From JAQWUY01 sp049615605 (GTDB lineage: Bacteria; Pseudomonadota; Alphaproteobacteria; JAQWUY01): a DNA stretch of 16,956 nt. Position 1 is the first letter of the stretch, and every line of letters begins with the position of its first letter. Positions 7,602 to 14,121 of this stretch are shown piece after piece. The position numbers and the translations under genes were made by a program. The stretch lies in assembly GCA_049615605.1 (NCBI GenBank), contig JBMZFW010000024.1:1-16956 (forward strand), in the 5' to 3' direction. The notes under the pieces are model-generated. The model made no database searches, was not told the origin of the DNA, and saw nothing but the letters and a program-made list of their open reading frames with translations.

Positions 7602-8435
7602 ATGACTAAATTAATGGAAGGTAAACGCGGTGTAATTATGGGGCTTGCAAATGACAAGTCTATTGCTTGGGGTATTGCAAAAACACTTGCAGATCAAGGG
7701 GCTGAAATCGCACTTACTTATCAAGGTGAAACACTGTTAAAGCGTGTTGAACCACTTGCTAGCGAATTGGGTTGTGTTAAATCAATCCAAGAATGTGATG
7801 TAACAGACCAAGCAAGCATTGATACGGCATTTGATGCAATTGAAAAAGATATGGGTAAAATTGATTTCCTTATCCATGCTATTGGTTTTTCAAACAAAGA
7901 CGAATTACAAGGTAAATACCTTAACACAACGCGTGATAACTTCCTTATGACTATGGATATTTCGTGTTTCAGTTTCACTGCTGTTTGTAATCGTGCTTAT
8001 AAAATGATGAACGATGGTGGTTCGGCAATTACCCTTACTTACCTTGGTTCGGAAAAATACATTCCAAATTACAATGTAATGGGTGTTGCAAAGGCTGCAC
8101 TTGAAGCATCGGTTAGATACTTAGCCGTTGATATGGGTGATAAAGGTATCCGTGTTAATTCATTATCAGCTGGTCCAATTCGTACACTTGCCGCATCGGG
8201 TATTGGTGATTTCCGCACAATGTTAAGATGGAATGAACTGGGTGCACCAATGGGTCGTAATATGGATATTTGGGATATTGGTAAATCAGCCCTATATCTG
8301 GTTAGTGATTTAAGTTCTGGTGTAAGCGGTGAATTACACTATGTTGATGGTGGTTATAATATGGTTGGTATGCCAAAGCTTGATAACGCGGGTGAACTAG
8401 CCGAAGTATTACAATCAATCGCAGATAAAAAGTAA
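7602..8435 (+). CDS. fabI: Enoyl-[acyl-carrier-protein] reductase (NADH)
   Basis: Last reduction of each fatty-acid elongation cycle (type II FAS), target of triclosan and isoniazid-class inhibitors. From the ATG at 7602 the protein has 277 residues. It shows the cofactor-binding GLANDKSIAWGIAK (14-27), the FabI catalytic set Y147, Y157 and K164 in TYLGSEKYIPNYNVMGVAK, and SAGPIRTLAASGI (189-201). I chose 7602 over an in-frame TTG at 7581 because AAGGAG lies 6 bases before the ATG and homologues begin near the residues MTKLMEGKRG. aroC begins 9 bases after the stop; the two share one promoter, an order also found in other alphaproteobacteria. Confidence 0.97.
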   Translation: MTKLMEGKRGVIMGLANDKSIAWGIAKTLADQGAEIALTYQGETLLKRVEPLASELGCVKSIQECDVTDQASIDTAFDAIEKDMGKIDFLIHAIGFSNKDELQGKYLNTTRDNFLMTMDISCFSFTAVCNRAYKMMNDGGSAITLTYLGSEKYIPNYNVMGVAKAALEASVRYLAVDMGDKGIRVNSLSAGPIRTLAASGIGDFRTMLRWNELGAPMGRNMDIWDIGKSALYLVSDLSSGVSGELHYVDGGYNMVGMPKLDNAGELAEVLQSIADKK

Positions 8436-8444
8436 AGGTTTATT

Positions 8445-9518
8445 ATGGCTGGAAATTCTTTTGGTGATTTATTTAAATTTACAACTTGGGGCGAAAGTCA
8501 CGGTCCTGCTATCGGCGTTGTCGTTGATGGTGTACCGTCACTTATTGATTTAAGCGAAAAAGATATTCAGCCATTCCTTGATAAACGAAAGCCCGGTACT
8601 TCAAAGCATACAACACAACGCAAAGAAGCCGACAAGGTTAAAATCTTATCTGGTGTATACAAAGGTAAAACAACTGGCACACCAATTTCAATGATGATTG
8701 AAAATACCGACCAAAGGTCAAAAGATTATTCGGAAATTGAAAAAACATTCCGTCCGGGACACGCGGACTTTACCTATATGGAAAAGTATGGCATTCGTGA
8801 CCCAAGGGGTGGCGGTCGTTCTTCTGCCCGTGAAACAGCAAACCGTGTGGCAGCGGGTGCGGTTGCAAGAAAAGTTCTTGAAAACATTCTTGGTAAAAAA
8901 GTTAAAATCCGTGGTGCAATGGTACAAATGGGTGAAATTGGTTTAGTTGACGAAAAATGGTCGTGGGCGGAAATTGAAAAAAATGATTTCTTCTGCCCTA
9001 GCAAAAAAACGGTTAGCGAATGGGAAGACTATTTAAAAGTAATTCGTAAAAACGGTTCATCTGTTGGTGCTGTGTTGGAAGTCCACGCAAGCGGAATCCC
9101 AGCGGGACTTGGCGAACCAGTTTACGATAAGCTTGATGCGGATTTGGCAAAAGCCTTTATGTCAATCAACGCGGTAAAAGGTGTTGAAATTGGTGCGGGC
9201 TTTGAAAGTGCATTCTTAACTGGTGAAGAAAATGCCGATGAAATCCGCAAAGACAAAAAATTCTTATCAAATAATGCGGGTGGTATACTTGGTGGCATTT
9301 CAACAGGACAAGATATTGTTGTAAGATTTGCGGTTAAACCGACTAGCTCAATCCTTACGCCAAAGAAATCAATTACCACAACGAACAAAGAAATTGATGT
9401 TCGCACCAAAGGACGCCACGACCCGTGCGTTGGTATTCGTGCTGTGCCTGTGGGTGAAGCGATGATGGCAATTGTACTTGCTGACCATTTGCTACGCCAT
9501 CGCGGAATTTATTTGTAA
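8445..9518 (+). CDS. aroC: Chorismate synthase
   Basis: Converts 5-enolpyruvylshikimate-3-phosphate to chorismate with reduced FMN, the branch point to aromatic amino acids and folate precursors. The 357-residue protein carries the three family signatures: GESHGPAIG (16-24), RGGGRSSARET (121-131) and RTKGRHDPCVGIRAVPVGEA near the C-terminus, plus FRPGHADFTY. A long hairpin element starts two bases after its TAA stop, so the aroC transcript would read straight into that structure. No separate terminator with a T-run is present after aroC. Confidence 0.98.
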   Translation: MAGNSFGDLFKFTTWGESHGPAIGVVVDGVPSLIDLSEKDIQPFLDKRKPGTSKHTTQRKEADKVKILSGVYKGKTTGTPISMMIENTDQRSKDYSEIEKTFRPGHADFTYMEKYGIRDPRGGGRSSARETANRVAAGAVARKVLENILGKKVKIRGAMVQMGEIGLVDEKWSWAEIEKNDFFCPSKKTVSEWEDYLKVIRKNGSSVGAVLEVHASGIPAGLGEPVYDKLDADLAKAFMSINAVKGVEIGAGFESAFLTGEENADEIRKDKKFLSNNAGGILGGISTGQDIVVRFAVKPTSSILTPKKSITTTNKEIDVRTKGRHDPCVGIRAVPVGEAMMAIVLADHLLRHRGIYL

Positions 9519-9519
9519 T

Positions 9520-9623
9520 TAAATATATTTTAAATCTGTTATTATCTTCATGGAAAAAATCTAAACTAGGAAATCTAGTCGTCGATTTTCCCCATTTGAT
9601 ACTAACATTTTAAAATATATTTA
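9520..9623 (-). repeat. Long imperfect hairpin element, copy 1 (candidate structured RNA or palindromic element)
   Basis: A 104-base region that folds on itself almost end to end. Stem A is a perfect 15 bp (9520-9534 with 9609-9623). Stem B is 9 of 10 pairs (9537-9546 with 9598-9607, one mismatch). Stem C is 12 positions (9550-9561 with 9584-9595), two of them G-U on the minus strand but A-C on the plus strand. Stem D is ACTAG with CTAGT (9565-9569, 9575-9579) around a 5-base loop. All stems share one centre near 9572. The G-U pairs favour the minus strand as the folded RNA, which would place it 48 bases downstream of marR. It is homologous in its inner 72 bases to the element at 12604-12711. 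Confidence 0.75.
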
Positions 9624-9671
9624 TGAGGTTTTTAATCTATTTACTTAAATTTGTTTACGTTATTTTTTAGG

Positions 9672-10124
9672 CTATTTAGTTAAACTTTTCTTATCTTGTG
9701 AATGCATCATATTTAATAAGATATTTTGAAATTGTGATAATTCGTCTTTATCATCAAATACTTTTCGCAAGTATTGTGCTTGGGCATTTGTTAATTTCTT
9801 TTCCAATGCCACACCCTTTTCCGTTAAGCGAAGTAATTTTTTTCTTTTGTCTTTTTTATCGGTAATTTGTTCAATAAATTCATCGTATATAAGTGTACTT
9901 AACACACGGTTTAATGATTGCTTTGTAATCTTTAAAGTTTTCATTAAGTCGCTAAATATAATATTTGGATTACGACCAACAAAATAAATTGCACGGTGGT
10001 GTGCCCTGCCTAAATCGTGTTTTACCAATACTTCATCGGCAACGCCAGTAAATCCACGATATGCAAAGTACAACATTTCAATGGTTTTACGAATTTCTGG
10101 TGAATCTTTTTTTATGTCAGTCAT
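9672..10124 (-). CDS. MarR-family transcriptional regulator
   Basis: A 150-residue winged-helix regulator. Helical dimerisation ends flank a central DNA-binding region (about 45-115): the helix-turn-helix lies around SDLMKTLKITKQSLNRVLSTL and the wing around EQITDKKDKRKKLLRLTEKG, the classic MarR D.RD/K...L.LT..G pattern. The effector is unknown. The ATG at 10122-10124 has no ribosome-binding site. It is divergent from the aminotransferase gene with a perfect 16-bp palindrome in the 77-base gap, which suggests it controls itself and its neighbour. The stop is TAG. Alphaproteobacteria often keep a MarR regulator next to ilvE, which fits. Confidence 0.92.
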   Translation of the reverse strand: MTDIKKDSPEIRKTIEMLYFAYRGFTGVADEVLVKHDLGRAHHRAIYFVGRNPNIIFSDLMKTLKITKQSLNRVLSTLIYDEFIEQITDKKDKRKKLLRLTEKGVALEKKLTNAQAQYLRKVFDDKDELSQFQNILLNMMHSQDKKSLTK

Positions 10125-10125
10125 A

Positions 10126-10154
10126 TTGACATATATATCATATTACCATACTAT
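10126..10154 (+). promoter_or_regulatory. Putative promoter for the aminotransferase gene
   Basis: TTGACA (10126-10131, perfect -35 consensus), 17-base spacer, TACTAT (10149-10154, 4 of 6 to the -10 consensus) on the plus strand. The -10 box overlaps the left end of the 16-bp palindrome. An alternative -10 is TATAAA at 10169-10174, with no good -35. Confidence 0.5.
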
Positions 10155-10165
10155 TTTAAAATAGT
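10150..10165. promoter_or_regulatory. Candidate MarR operator, perfect 16-bp palindrome
   Basis: ACTATTTTAAAATAGT is a perfect palindrome centred between the divergent marR and aminotransferase genes. MarR dimers usually bind palindromes of about this length. It overlaps the -10 of the plus-strand promoter and, on the minus strand, a TTTAAA that sits 17 bases from a TATATA and could be the -35 for marR. Binding by this regulator is inference from position. Confidence 0.55.
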
Positions 10166-10201
10166 TTTTATAAAGTAAAAGTTTAAGCAAGGCAAAATAT
10201 T

Positions 10202-11062
10202 ATGACAATGGATAATCGTGACGGTTTTATTTGGGTAAATGGTGAAATGATTGAATGGCGTGATGCAAAGGTTCATTCATTAACCCACGGGCTTCATTAT
10301 GCGTCTTCTGTATTTGAAGGGGAACGCGCATACAGTGGTAAAATCTTTAAATCAAAACAGCACTCTGAACGATTATTAAAATCTGCACAAATGTTGGACT
10401 TTGAAATTCCATATACTGTTGATGAATTAGAAATTGCAAAATACGAAGTAATGAAAGCTAATAACTTAACTGATTGTTATTTACGCCCATTTGCATTCTT
10501 GGGTTCTGATGCACTTGGACTGCAAGGTACTGGTATTGGGGTTAACACCGTAATATCTGCCTGGGAATGGGGTTCATATTTTGGCGGTGATAAAATGAAA
10601 GGCTTAGACTTTACAATGGCCCAATATAACCGCCCATCGCCAACAACCGCACCAACACAAGCAAAAGCTGCTGGTCTTTATATGATTTGTACAATTGAAA
10701 AAAACAAAGCAACAAAGGATGGATTTGACGATGCATTAATGCTTGATTATCGTGGATTTATTGCAGAAGCAACAGCGGCAAATATATTCTTTGTTATGAA
10801 TAATGAAATACACACACCAAAACCAGATTGTTTCTTAAACGGAATTACTCGTCTAACTGCTATTGAAATGGCAAAAAGTTTTGGTATGAAAGTTGTTGAA
10901 AGGCACATTAAACCAGAAGAAATGGCAAATGCAAGCGAATGCTTTGTAACTGGCACGGCTGCTGAAATTATGCCTGTTGCATCAATTGGTGATTATTCAT
11001 TTAACCCAGGTGAAATTTGCCAAAAATTTATTGCGGAATATGACCGATTGGTAGGCAAATAA
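10202..11062 (+). CDS. ilvE: Branched-chain amino acid aminotransferase
   Basis: PLP-dependent class IV aminotransferase catalysing the last step of leucine, isoleucine and valine synthesis. The 286 residues show FEGERAY (38-44), the PLP lysine K155 in QAKAAGLYM, the conserved glutamate E189 in GFIAEATAANIFFV, and FVTGTAAEIMPV (248-259), all in the class IV order. The start at 10202 is preceded by CAAGG; a second ATG two codons later is possible. D-amino-acid transaminase and aminodeoxychorismate lyase share this fold, but the length and the TGTAAEI.PV segment favour the branched-chain enzyme. A small membrane-protein gene overlaps its stop, and a marR gene lies divergent upstream. Confidence 0.94.
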   Translation: MTMDNRDGFIWVNGEMIEWRDAKVHSLTHGLHYASSVFEGERAYSGKIFKSKQHSERLLKSAQMLDFEIPYTVDELEIAKYEVMKANNLTDCYLRPFAFLGSDALGLQGTGIGVNTVISAWEWGSYFGGDKMKGLDFTMAQYNRPSPTTAPTQAKAAGLYMICTIEKNKATKDGFDDALMLDYRGFIAEATAANIFFVMNNEIHTPKPDCFLNGITRLTAIEMAKSFGMKVVERHIKPEEMANASECFVTGTAAEIMPVASIGDYSFNPGEICQKFIAEYDRLVGK

Positions 11063-11232
11063 TGATTGGAAAAATTCTTGTACTAACATTTATCTTATTA
11101 TTGGTAATATTAGTATTTAAAAATATTAATAAAAATAATAAATCATCAAAGCAAAATGATGACATTGTTGATTTAGAAAAAGATAAAGACGGTAAATATA
11201 AATCTAAATCAGATAAAGAAACTAAAAAGTAA
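11062..11232 (+). CDS. Small single-pass membrane protein, unknown function
   Basis: A 56-residue reading frame whose ATG overlaps the ilvE stop by one base (TAATG), the same coupling used elsewhere in this window, so it is probably translated. Residues 3-19 (GKILVLTFILLLVILVF) form one membrane segment; the remaining 37 residues are highly charged, rich in Lys, Asp and Asn, ending SKSDKETKK. Its 3' end overlaps the convergent gene at 11222 by 11 bases. It resembles in layout short membrane proteins such as the PP0621 family, but it lacks their zinc-ribbon cysteines, so I do not assign it. Confidence 0.65.
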   Translation: MIGKILVLTFILLLVILVFKNINKNNKSSKQNDDIVDLEKDKDGKYKSKSDKETKK

Positions 11233-11758
11233 TCCAGCTCGGTTTATTCCTTTTGGTATATCTTAAAATATCTGATTTTTCGCATATATAGTAATTTCTA
11301 TAAGCATTAATTACCGATGCAAGGTCGTCATCCGATTTTGGTTTAATATGGTATTGTTCTGGCATACACTGTTCTGGTAAGCTATGAAACTTTGTTGTAG
11401 CAACTTTATAGGTTGTTCTTGCACGATTGATATTTGCTGGTGGATTTTTTAAATATTCAAGTAACCTTGATGTTTTATGCTGTTTTTTGTATCTGTATGT
11501 ATATTCAGAAATAGACTCAATCAACATATTATAAACAATATTATAATGACTAATATGGGAAGTTGTCCAAACAACACACGGATGATTTTTATGGGTTGGT
11601 TTATAAATATTATCACGAATTAAACAATTATCACCATCAACAATAATATGACTAGTGGACAATATTTGTGCATATTCCAATATCATTTTTACCACGTGTT
11701 TATCACAGTGTGCTTTAATTGATTTTTTTATATTAGTGTCTAGAAAAAATATATTCAT
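11222..11758 (-). CDS. Phage-associated conserved protein of unknown function
   Basis: A 178-residue protein that I recognise as belonging to a family met mostly in phage and marine metagenome genomes, usually annotated hypothetical. Characteristic blocks are the N-terminal MNIFFLDTN, CDKHVVKMILEYAQILST (18-35), THKNHPCVVW (55-64), EYTYRY (85-90), MPEQY (132-136), AYRNYY..EK (152-161) and a C-terminal PSW. The many conserved His, Asp, Lys and Cys residues look like a catalytic or metal site, but no activity is known to me. Its ATG follows the metallopeptidase stop directly, so the two are translationally coupled. The family assignment is from memory of its motifs, not from a search. A history of transfer from a phage is likely. 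Confidence 0.75.
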   Translation of the reverse strand: MNIFFLDTNIKKSIKAHCDKHVVKMILEYAQILSTSHIIVDGDNCLIRDNIYKPTHKNHPCVVWTTSHISHYNIVYNMLIESISEYTYRYKKQHKTSRLLEYLKNPPANINRARTTYKVATTKFHSLPEQCMPEQYHIKPKSDDDLASVINAYRNYYICEKSDILRYTKRNKPSWITF

Positions 11759-12478
11759 TTAAAAATCCGTTGAATAACTCTTTAAAATTTTCTCTTGCTT
11801 TTTGTATTCAGGCATTACAACAGAAACAGCATCCCAAAATGATTTTTGATGGTGTGGGTGTTTTTGATGGCACAGTTCGTGCACAATTACATAATCAATA
11901 CATTCCATTGGCGTTTTAATAAGGGCAATATTTAAGTTCATATTCCCCGCTGATGACATTGAACCCCAACGGGTTGCCATTTGTTTAATCACAAGTCTTG
12001 TTTTAATTGATGCCCCATCAACAAATGGTATCCAATATTCCATTCGCTCGGCAAATATTTTTTTTGCCTGTTTGCGGTAAAAAGATTTCAACCCTAATTT
12101 TATATCAAGTTCGCCGGTGCCTTTGATATGAATTTCATTGCCGATTATTTCAACTTCTTTTGTTTGTTTTTCATTTAATTTAATTGTGTAATCAAGTCCT
12201 AAATATTTTGCGGTTTCGTTTTCCACATAACTGGTGCTGTTTTTTTCATACCTTATTTTTTGTAAATCAACTTTGTTATTAATCCAAACAAGATTGCTTT
12301 CCGCAAATTTTTTAAGGGTGCGTTTAAATGAAAACTTTGGGCTGTGAATTATAATATCACCATTTGATTGAATTGATATGGAGACCGTCCTGCGATTGGT
12401 GCGTTTGACCAAACAGTCATAGGTATTCACCCCATCGGTAATTGATATTATTTCAGGTTCATTATTCTTTTTAAACAT
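11759..12478 (-). CDS. YgjP-like zinc metallopeptidase (M48/DUF45 family)
   Basis: A 239-residue protein with the DUF45/YgjP signature near the C-terminus: HELCHQKHPHHQKSFW (200-215), in which H200, H204 and H210 would bind zinc and E201 act as base, preceded by TRWGSMSSAGNMNLN (169-183), also typical. The N-terminal half is a beta-rich region (VKRTNRRTVSISIQSNGDIIIHSP) as in YgjP. No signal peptide is seen, so it is probably cytosolic. In many genomes this family sits beside restriction-modification genes or other accessory genes; here it is coupled to a phage-family gene. There is no clear ribosome-binding site before the ATG at 12476-12478. The substrate is unknown. Confidence 0.9.
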   Translation of the reverse strand: MFKKNNEPEIISITDGVNTYDCLVKRTNRRTVSISIQSNGDIIIHSPKFSFKRTLKKFAESNLVWINNKVDLQKIRYEKNSTSYVENETAKYLGLDYTIKLNEKQTKEVEIIGNEIHIKGTGELDIKLGLKSFYRKQAKKIFAERMEYWIPFVDGASIKTRLVIKQMATRWGSMSSAGNMNLNIALIKTPMECIDYVIVHELCHQKHPHHQKSFWDAVSVVMPEYKKQEKILKSYSTDF

Positions 12479-12562
12479 AAGTATATAATAATATATTTTT
12501 AGATAGATAAAAAGAATATAAAGACTGCATTAAATGTTTAACACACTGAATGATTTTAAATA

Positions 12563-12612
12563 TATCTTACAAGAACAAGAATAAATTAAACTATCTTACT
12601 TGAACAAGAATA
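12563..12612 (+). repeat. Two tandem direct repeats, period 29, echoing the ferritin 3' end
   Basis: Positions 12563-12583 and 12592-12612 match at 19 of 21 bases; both contain TATCTTAC and GAACAAGAATA. The second copy runs into the left arm of the hairpin at 12604. The ferritin 3' end read on the minus strand has the related GGACAAGAATA, so three related copies lie within 150 bases. The rest of the 12479-12701 gap shows only AT-rich sequence and the hairpin element. Confidence 0.7.
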
Positions 12613-12711
12613 GTTCTATTGAGATTAGTATTAAAAAAGGGAATGCGAAGACTACATACGGTAGTTAAGCATTCCCTTTTGCAAATAATAAGCCAATAGA
12701 ACTATTCTTGT
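12604..12711 (+). repeat. Long imperfect hairpin element, copy 2, overlapping the ferritin stop
   Basis: A 108-base near-palindrome. Stem A is a perfect 18 bp (12604-12621 with 12694-12711). Stem B is 7 of 8 pairs (12625-12632 with 12684-12691, one G-A mismatch). Stem C is a perfect 12 bp (12635-12646 with 12669-12680). Stem D is ACTAC with GTAGT (12651-12655, 12661-12665) around a 5-base loop. The internal loops AA/GCA and GAAG/TAA match those of the element at 9520-9623 (AA/GAA and GACG/TTA on its minus strand). The right arm contains the last two codons and the TAG stop of ferritin. Confidence 0.8.
12633..12680 (-). terminator. Terminator-like stem after ferritin, inside hairpin copy 2
   Basis: On the minus strand the AAAAGGGAATGC/GCATTCCCTTTT stem, 12 bp, is followed directly by a U-run (six Ts in all, 12638-12633), starting 21 bases after the ferritin stop. 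It would work as a rho-independent terminator of the ferritin transcript. The inner stem D sits in its 22-base loop. Confidence 0.6.
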
Positions 12712-13202
12712 CCAGTGCGAGAGCCTACAAATTCGTCAATCATAAACAGACCCTGACCCGCAGTACCGATAACGGCGATTTTACCAACGATTTCTGTTGC
12801 TAGTGCTTCTTCTTCGCGTTGTTCGTCAATGAACCATTGCAGGAATGAAAATGTTGCAAGGTCTTTTTTACCCCAAGCTGAATGAGCAATTTTGTGAATT
12901 GAATCTGTTACAGATTTTTCTTCTTCGTATACTTGATCAAATAATTCTTTGATGTCTTTGTATTTTGTGCGTGGTGATTTAATGTTACCAATGCTTGGTT
13001 CCCCACCGCGTTCAAGAATGTAATCAAATATTTTACGACCGTGTTGCTTTTCTTCTTCAGCGTGTTCGTAAAGGAATTTTGCACAACCTGTTAAGTCGCG
13101 TGCTTCCGCCCATGCACCCATTTGCAAGTAAATGCTTGATGCTTGGAATTCCATATTCATTTGTTCGTTTAACATTTTTAATACTGTTTTATCTAGTCTC
13201 AT
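12702..13202 (-). CDS. Non-haem ferritin
   Basis: Bacterial ferritin of the FtnA type: a 24-subunit cage that oxidises and stores iron. In 166 residues all ferroxidase ligands are in register with FtnA: E18, E51, H54, E95 and Q128, with E131 as a site C candidate. Blocks such as NMEFQASSIYLQMGAWAE and FLYEHAEEEKQHG are typical. The ATG at 13200-13202 has AAGGATAATTATT before it. The C-terminus ends GSRTGQE, whose last two codons and TAG stop lie in the 18-bp arm of hairpin copy 2; TAG is otherwise rare in this window. It has its own promoter (13235-13263), so it is probably not part of the efp unit. Confidence 0.96.
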   Translation of the reverse strand: MRLDKTVLKMLNEQMNMEFQASSIYLQMGAWAEARDLTGCAKFLYEHAEEEKQHGRKIFDYILERGGEPSIGNIKSPRTKYKDIKELFDQVYEEEKSVTDSIHKIAHSAWGKKDLATFSFLQWFIDEQREEEALATEIVGKIAVIGTAGQGLFMIDEFVGSRTGQE

Positions 13203-13234
13203 AATAATTATCCTTATTTAATTTGTATATGTAT

Positions 13235-13263
13235 ATTATAACACAAAACATAATATTTTGTAA
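13235..13263 (-). promoter_or_regulatory. Ferritin promoter, extended -10
   Basis: On the minus strand TTACAA (13263-13258), 17-base spacer, then TGTTATAAT, a perfect TATAAT (13240-13235) with the extended TGn element. The leader would be about 25 bases. A GTTTTAAAAC palindrome (13275-13284) lies just upstream of the -35; I see no clear Fur, Irr or RirA box. Confidence 0.65.
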
Positions 13264-13292
13264 TTCATTAAATCGTTTTAAAACAGTAAGTT

Positions 13293-13318
13293 ATAAGGAT
13301 ATAGTACTATTATCTTAT
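13293..13318. repeat. 26-bp imperfect palindrome over the suhB-family stop
   Basis: Half-sites match at 10 of 13 positions around the central TAGTACTA. With no loop it is poor as an RNA hairpin but could bind a dimeric protein. It includes the TAA stop of the inositol monophosphatase gene at 13315-13317. Function unknown. Confidence 0.35.
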
Positions 13319-14121
13319 TTATTTAGAAGCCTAAGGAAGTCTTCTTGTAATGCGTCATTGCTGGCAATAATCCATTTTGTTTGGTTGCCATCGCCATCAC
13401 ATTTATAAGTACGGTTTTGTTCGTCAAATACAAAACCACCAGCTTCGCGAACTAATAACATTCCGCCTTCAATATCCCACGGATTTAATCCGTATTCAAA
13501 GAAACCTTCATAACGACCCGCTGCAACATAAGCAAGGTCAAGCGTTGCCGCACCGTATCTGCGTATACCAGCAGTTTCTTTCATCACATTACCCAGTCTT
13601 TTAAGGTATTCTTCGTGTTTGTGTTCGTTAATACCAAGGAACGGGATACCAGTTGCAAAAATTGATTCCGATAACTTTGAACGACCAGAAACGCGAAGTC
13701 TTTGGTTGTTTAAATAAGCACCGCCACCTTTTTCCGCAGAAAATAATTCGTCTTTAATAGGGTCATAAATAACCGTTGCTTGTGTTTCACCCATATATTG
13801 GTATGAAATATGAACCGACCAATGTGGTAATGCGTGTAAAAAGTTTGTTGTGCCGTCCAATGGGTCAACCACAAAACGGTGTGGGCTGTCTTCACCAGAT
13901 GTGCCCGTTTCTTCGCCAAGGAAAGAATAATCAGGGCGTGCATACATTAAGTCATCTTTAATCATTTCTTCACTGCGCTTATCAGCGATTGATACAAAGT
14001 CCGCTGGACCTTTTTTAGATACTTGTAAATGGTTTACTTCTGAAAAATCACGAAGTAAAGACCTGCCTGCTTTCATAGCAGTCTTTTTCATTACCGATAA
14101 AGTTGCGTTTTGTGTGCTCAT
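13315..14121 (-). CDS. suhB: Inositol monophosphatase family protein (SuhB-like)
   Basis: Mg2+-dependent phosphatase of the IMPase/CysQ/FBPase superfamily, 268 residues. Metal-binding motifs are intact: GEET (69-72), DPLDGTTNF (86-94) and NPWDIEGG (213-220), whose aspartate (D216) completes the site. The HALPHWSVHISY segment after the second motif is typical of SuhB. Its ATG overlaps the efp stop by one base (TAATG); efp-suhB is a conserved alphaproteobacterial pair. SuhB in E. coli also takes part in ribosomal RNA antitermination, so a role in translation capacity alongside EF-P is possible, though substrate choice (inositol phosphate or another sugar phosphate) cannot be told from sequence. 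Confidence 0.93.
   Translation of the reverse strand: MSTQNATLSVMKKTAMKAGRSLLRDFSEVNHLQVSKKGPADFVSIADKRSEEMIKDDLMYARPDYSFLGEETGTSGEDSPHRFVVDPLDGTTNFLHALPHWSVHISYQYMGETQATVIYDPIKDELFSAEKGGGAYLNNQRLRVSGRSKLSESIFATGIPFLGINEHKHEEYLKRLGNVMKETAGIRRYGAATLDLAYVAAGRYEGFFEYGLNPWDIEGGMLLVREAGGFVFDEQNRTYKCDGDGNQTKWIIASNDALQEDFLRLLNK

Noticed and set aside
11105..11125. Another TTAGTATT followed by A-rich sequence, as a third hairpin copy
   Set aside because: It lies within the small membrane-protein gene and has no complementary partner arms; the TTAGTATA in the fabI promoter was rejected for the same reason.
9520..12711. Integron attC sites as an explanation for the two long hairpins
   Set aside because: Length and gene-end position fit, but the arms lack the GTTRRRY and RYYYAAC core sites, the adjoining genes are housekeeping genes in mixed orientation, and no integrase is present.
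12604..12711. Explaining hairpin copy 2 as only a transcription terminator
   Set aside because: The inner 12-bp stem with U-run would suffice; the extra 18-bp arm, stem B and the homology to copy 1, which has no U-run, are not explained by termination.
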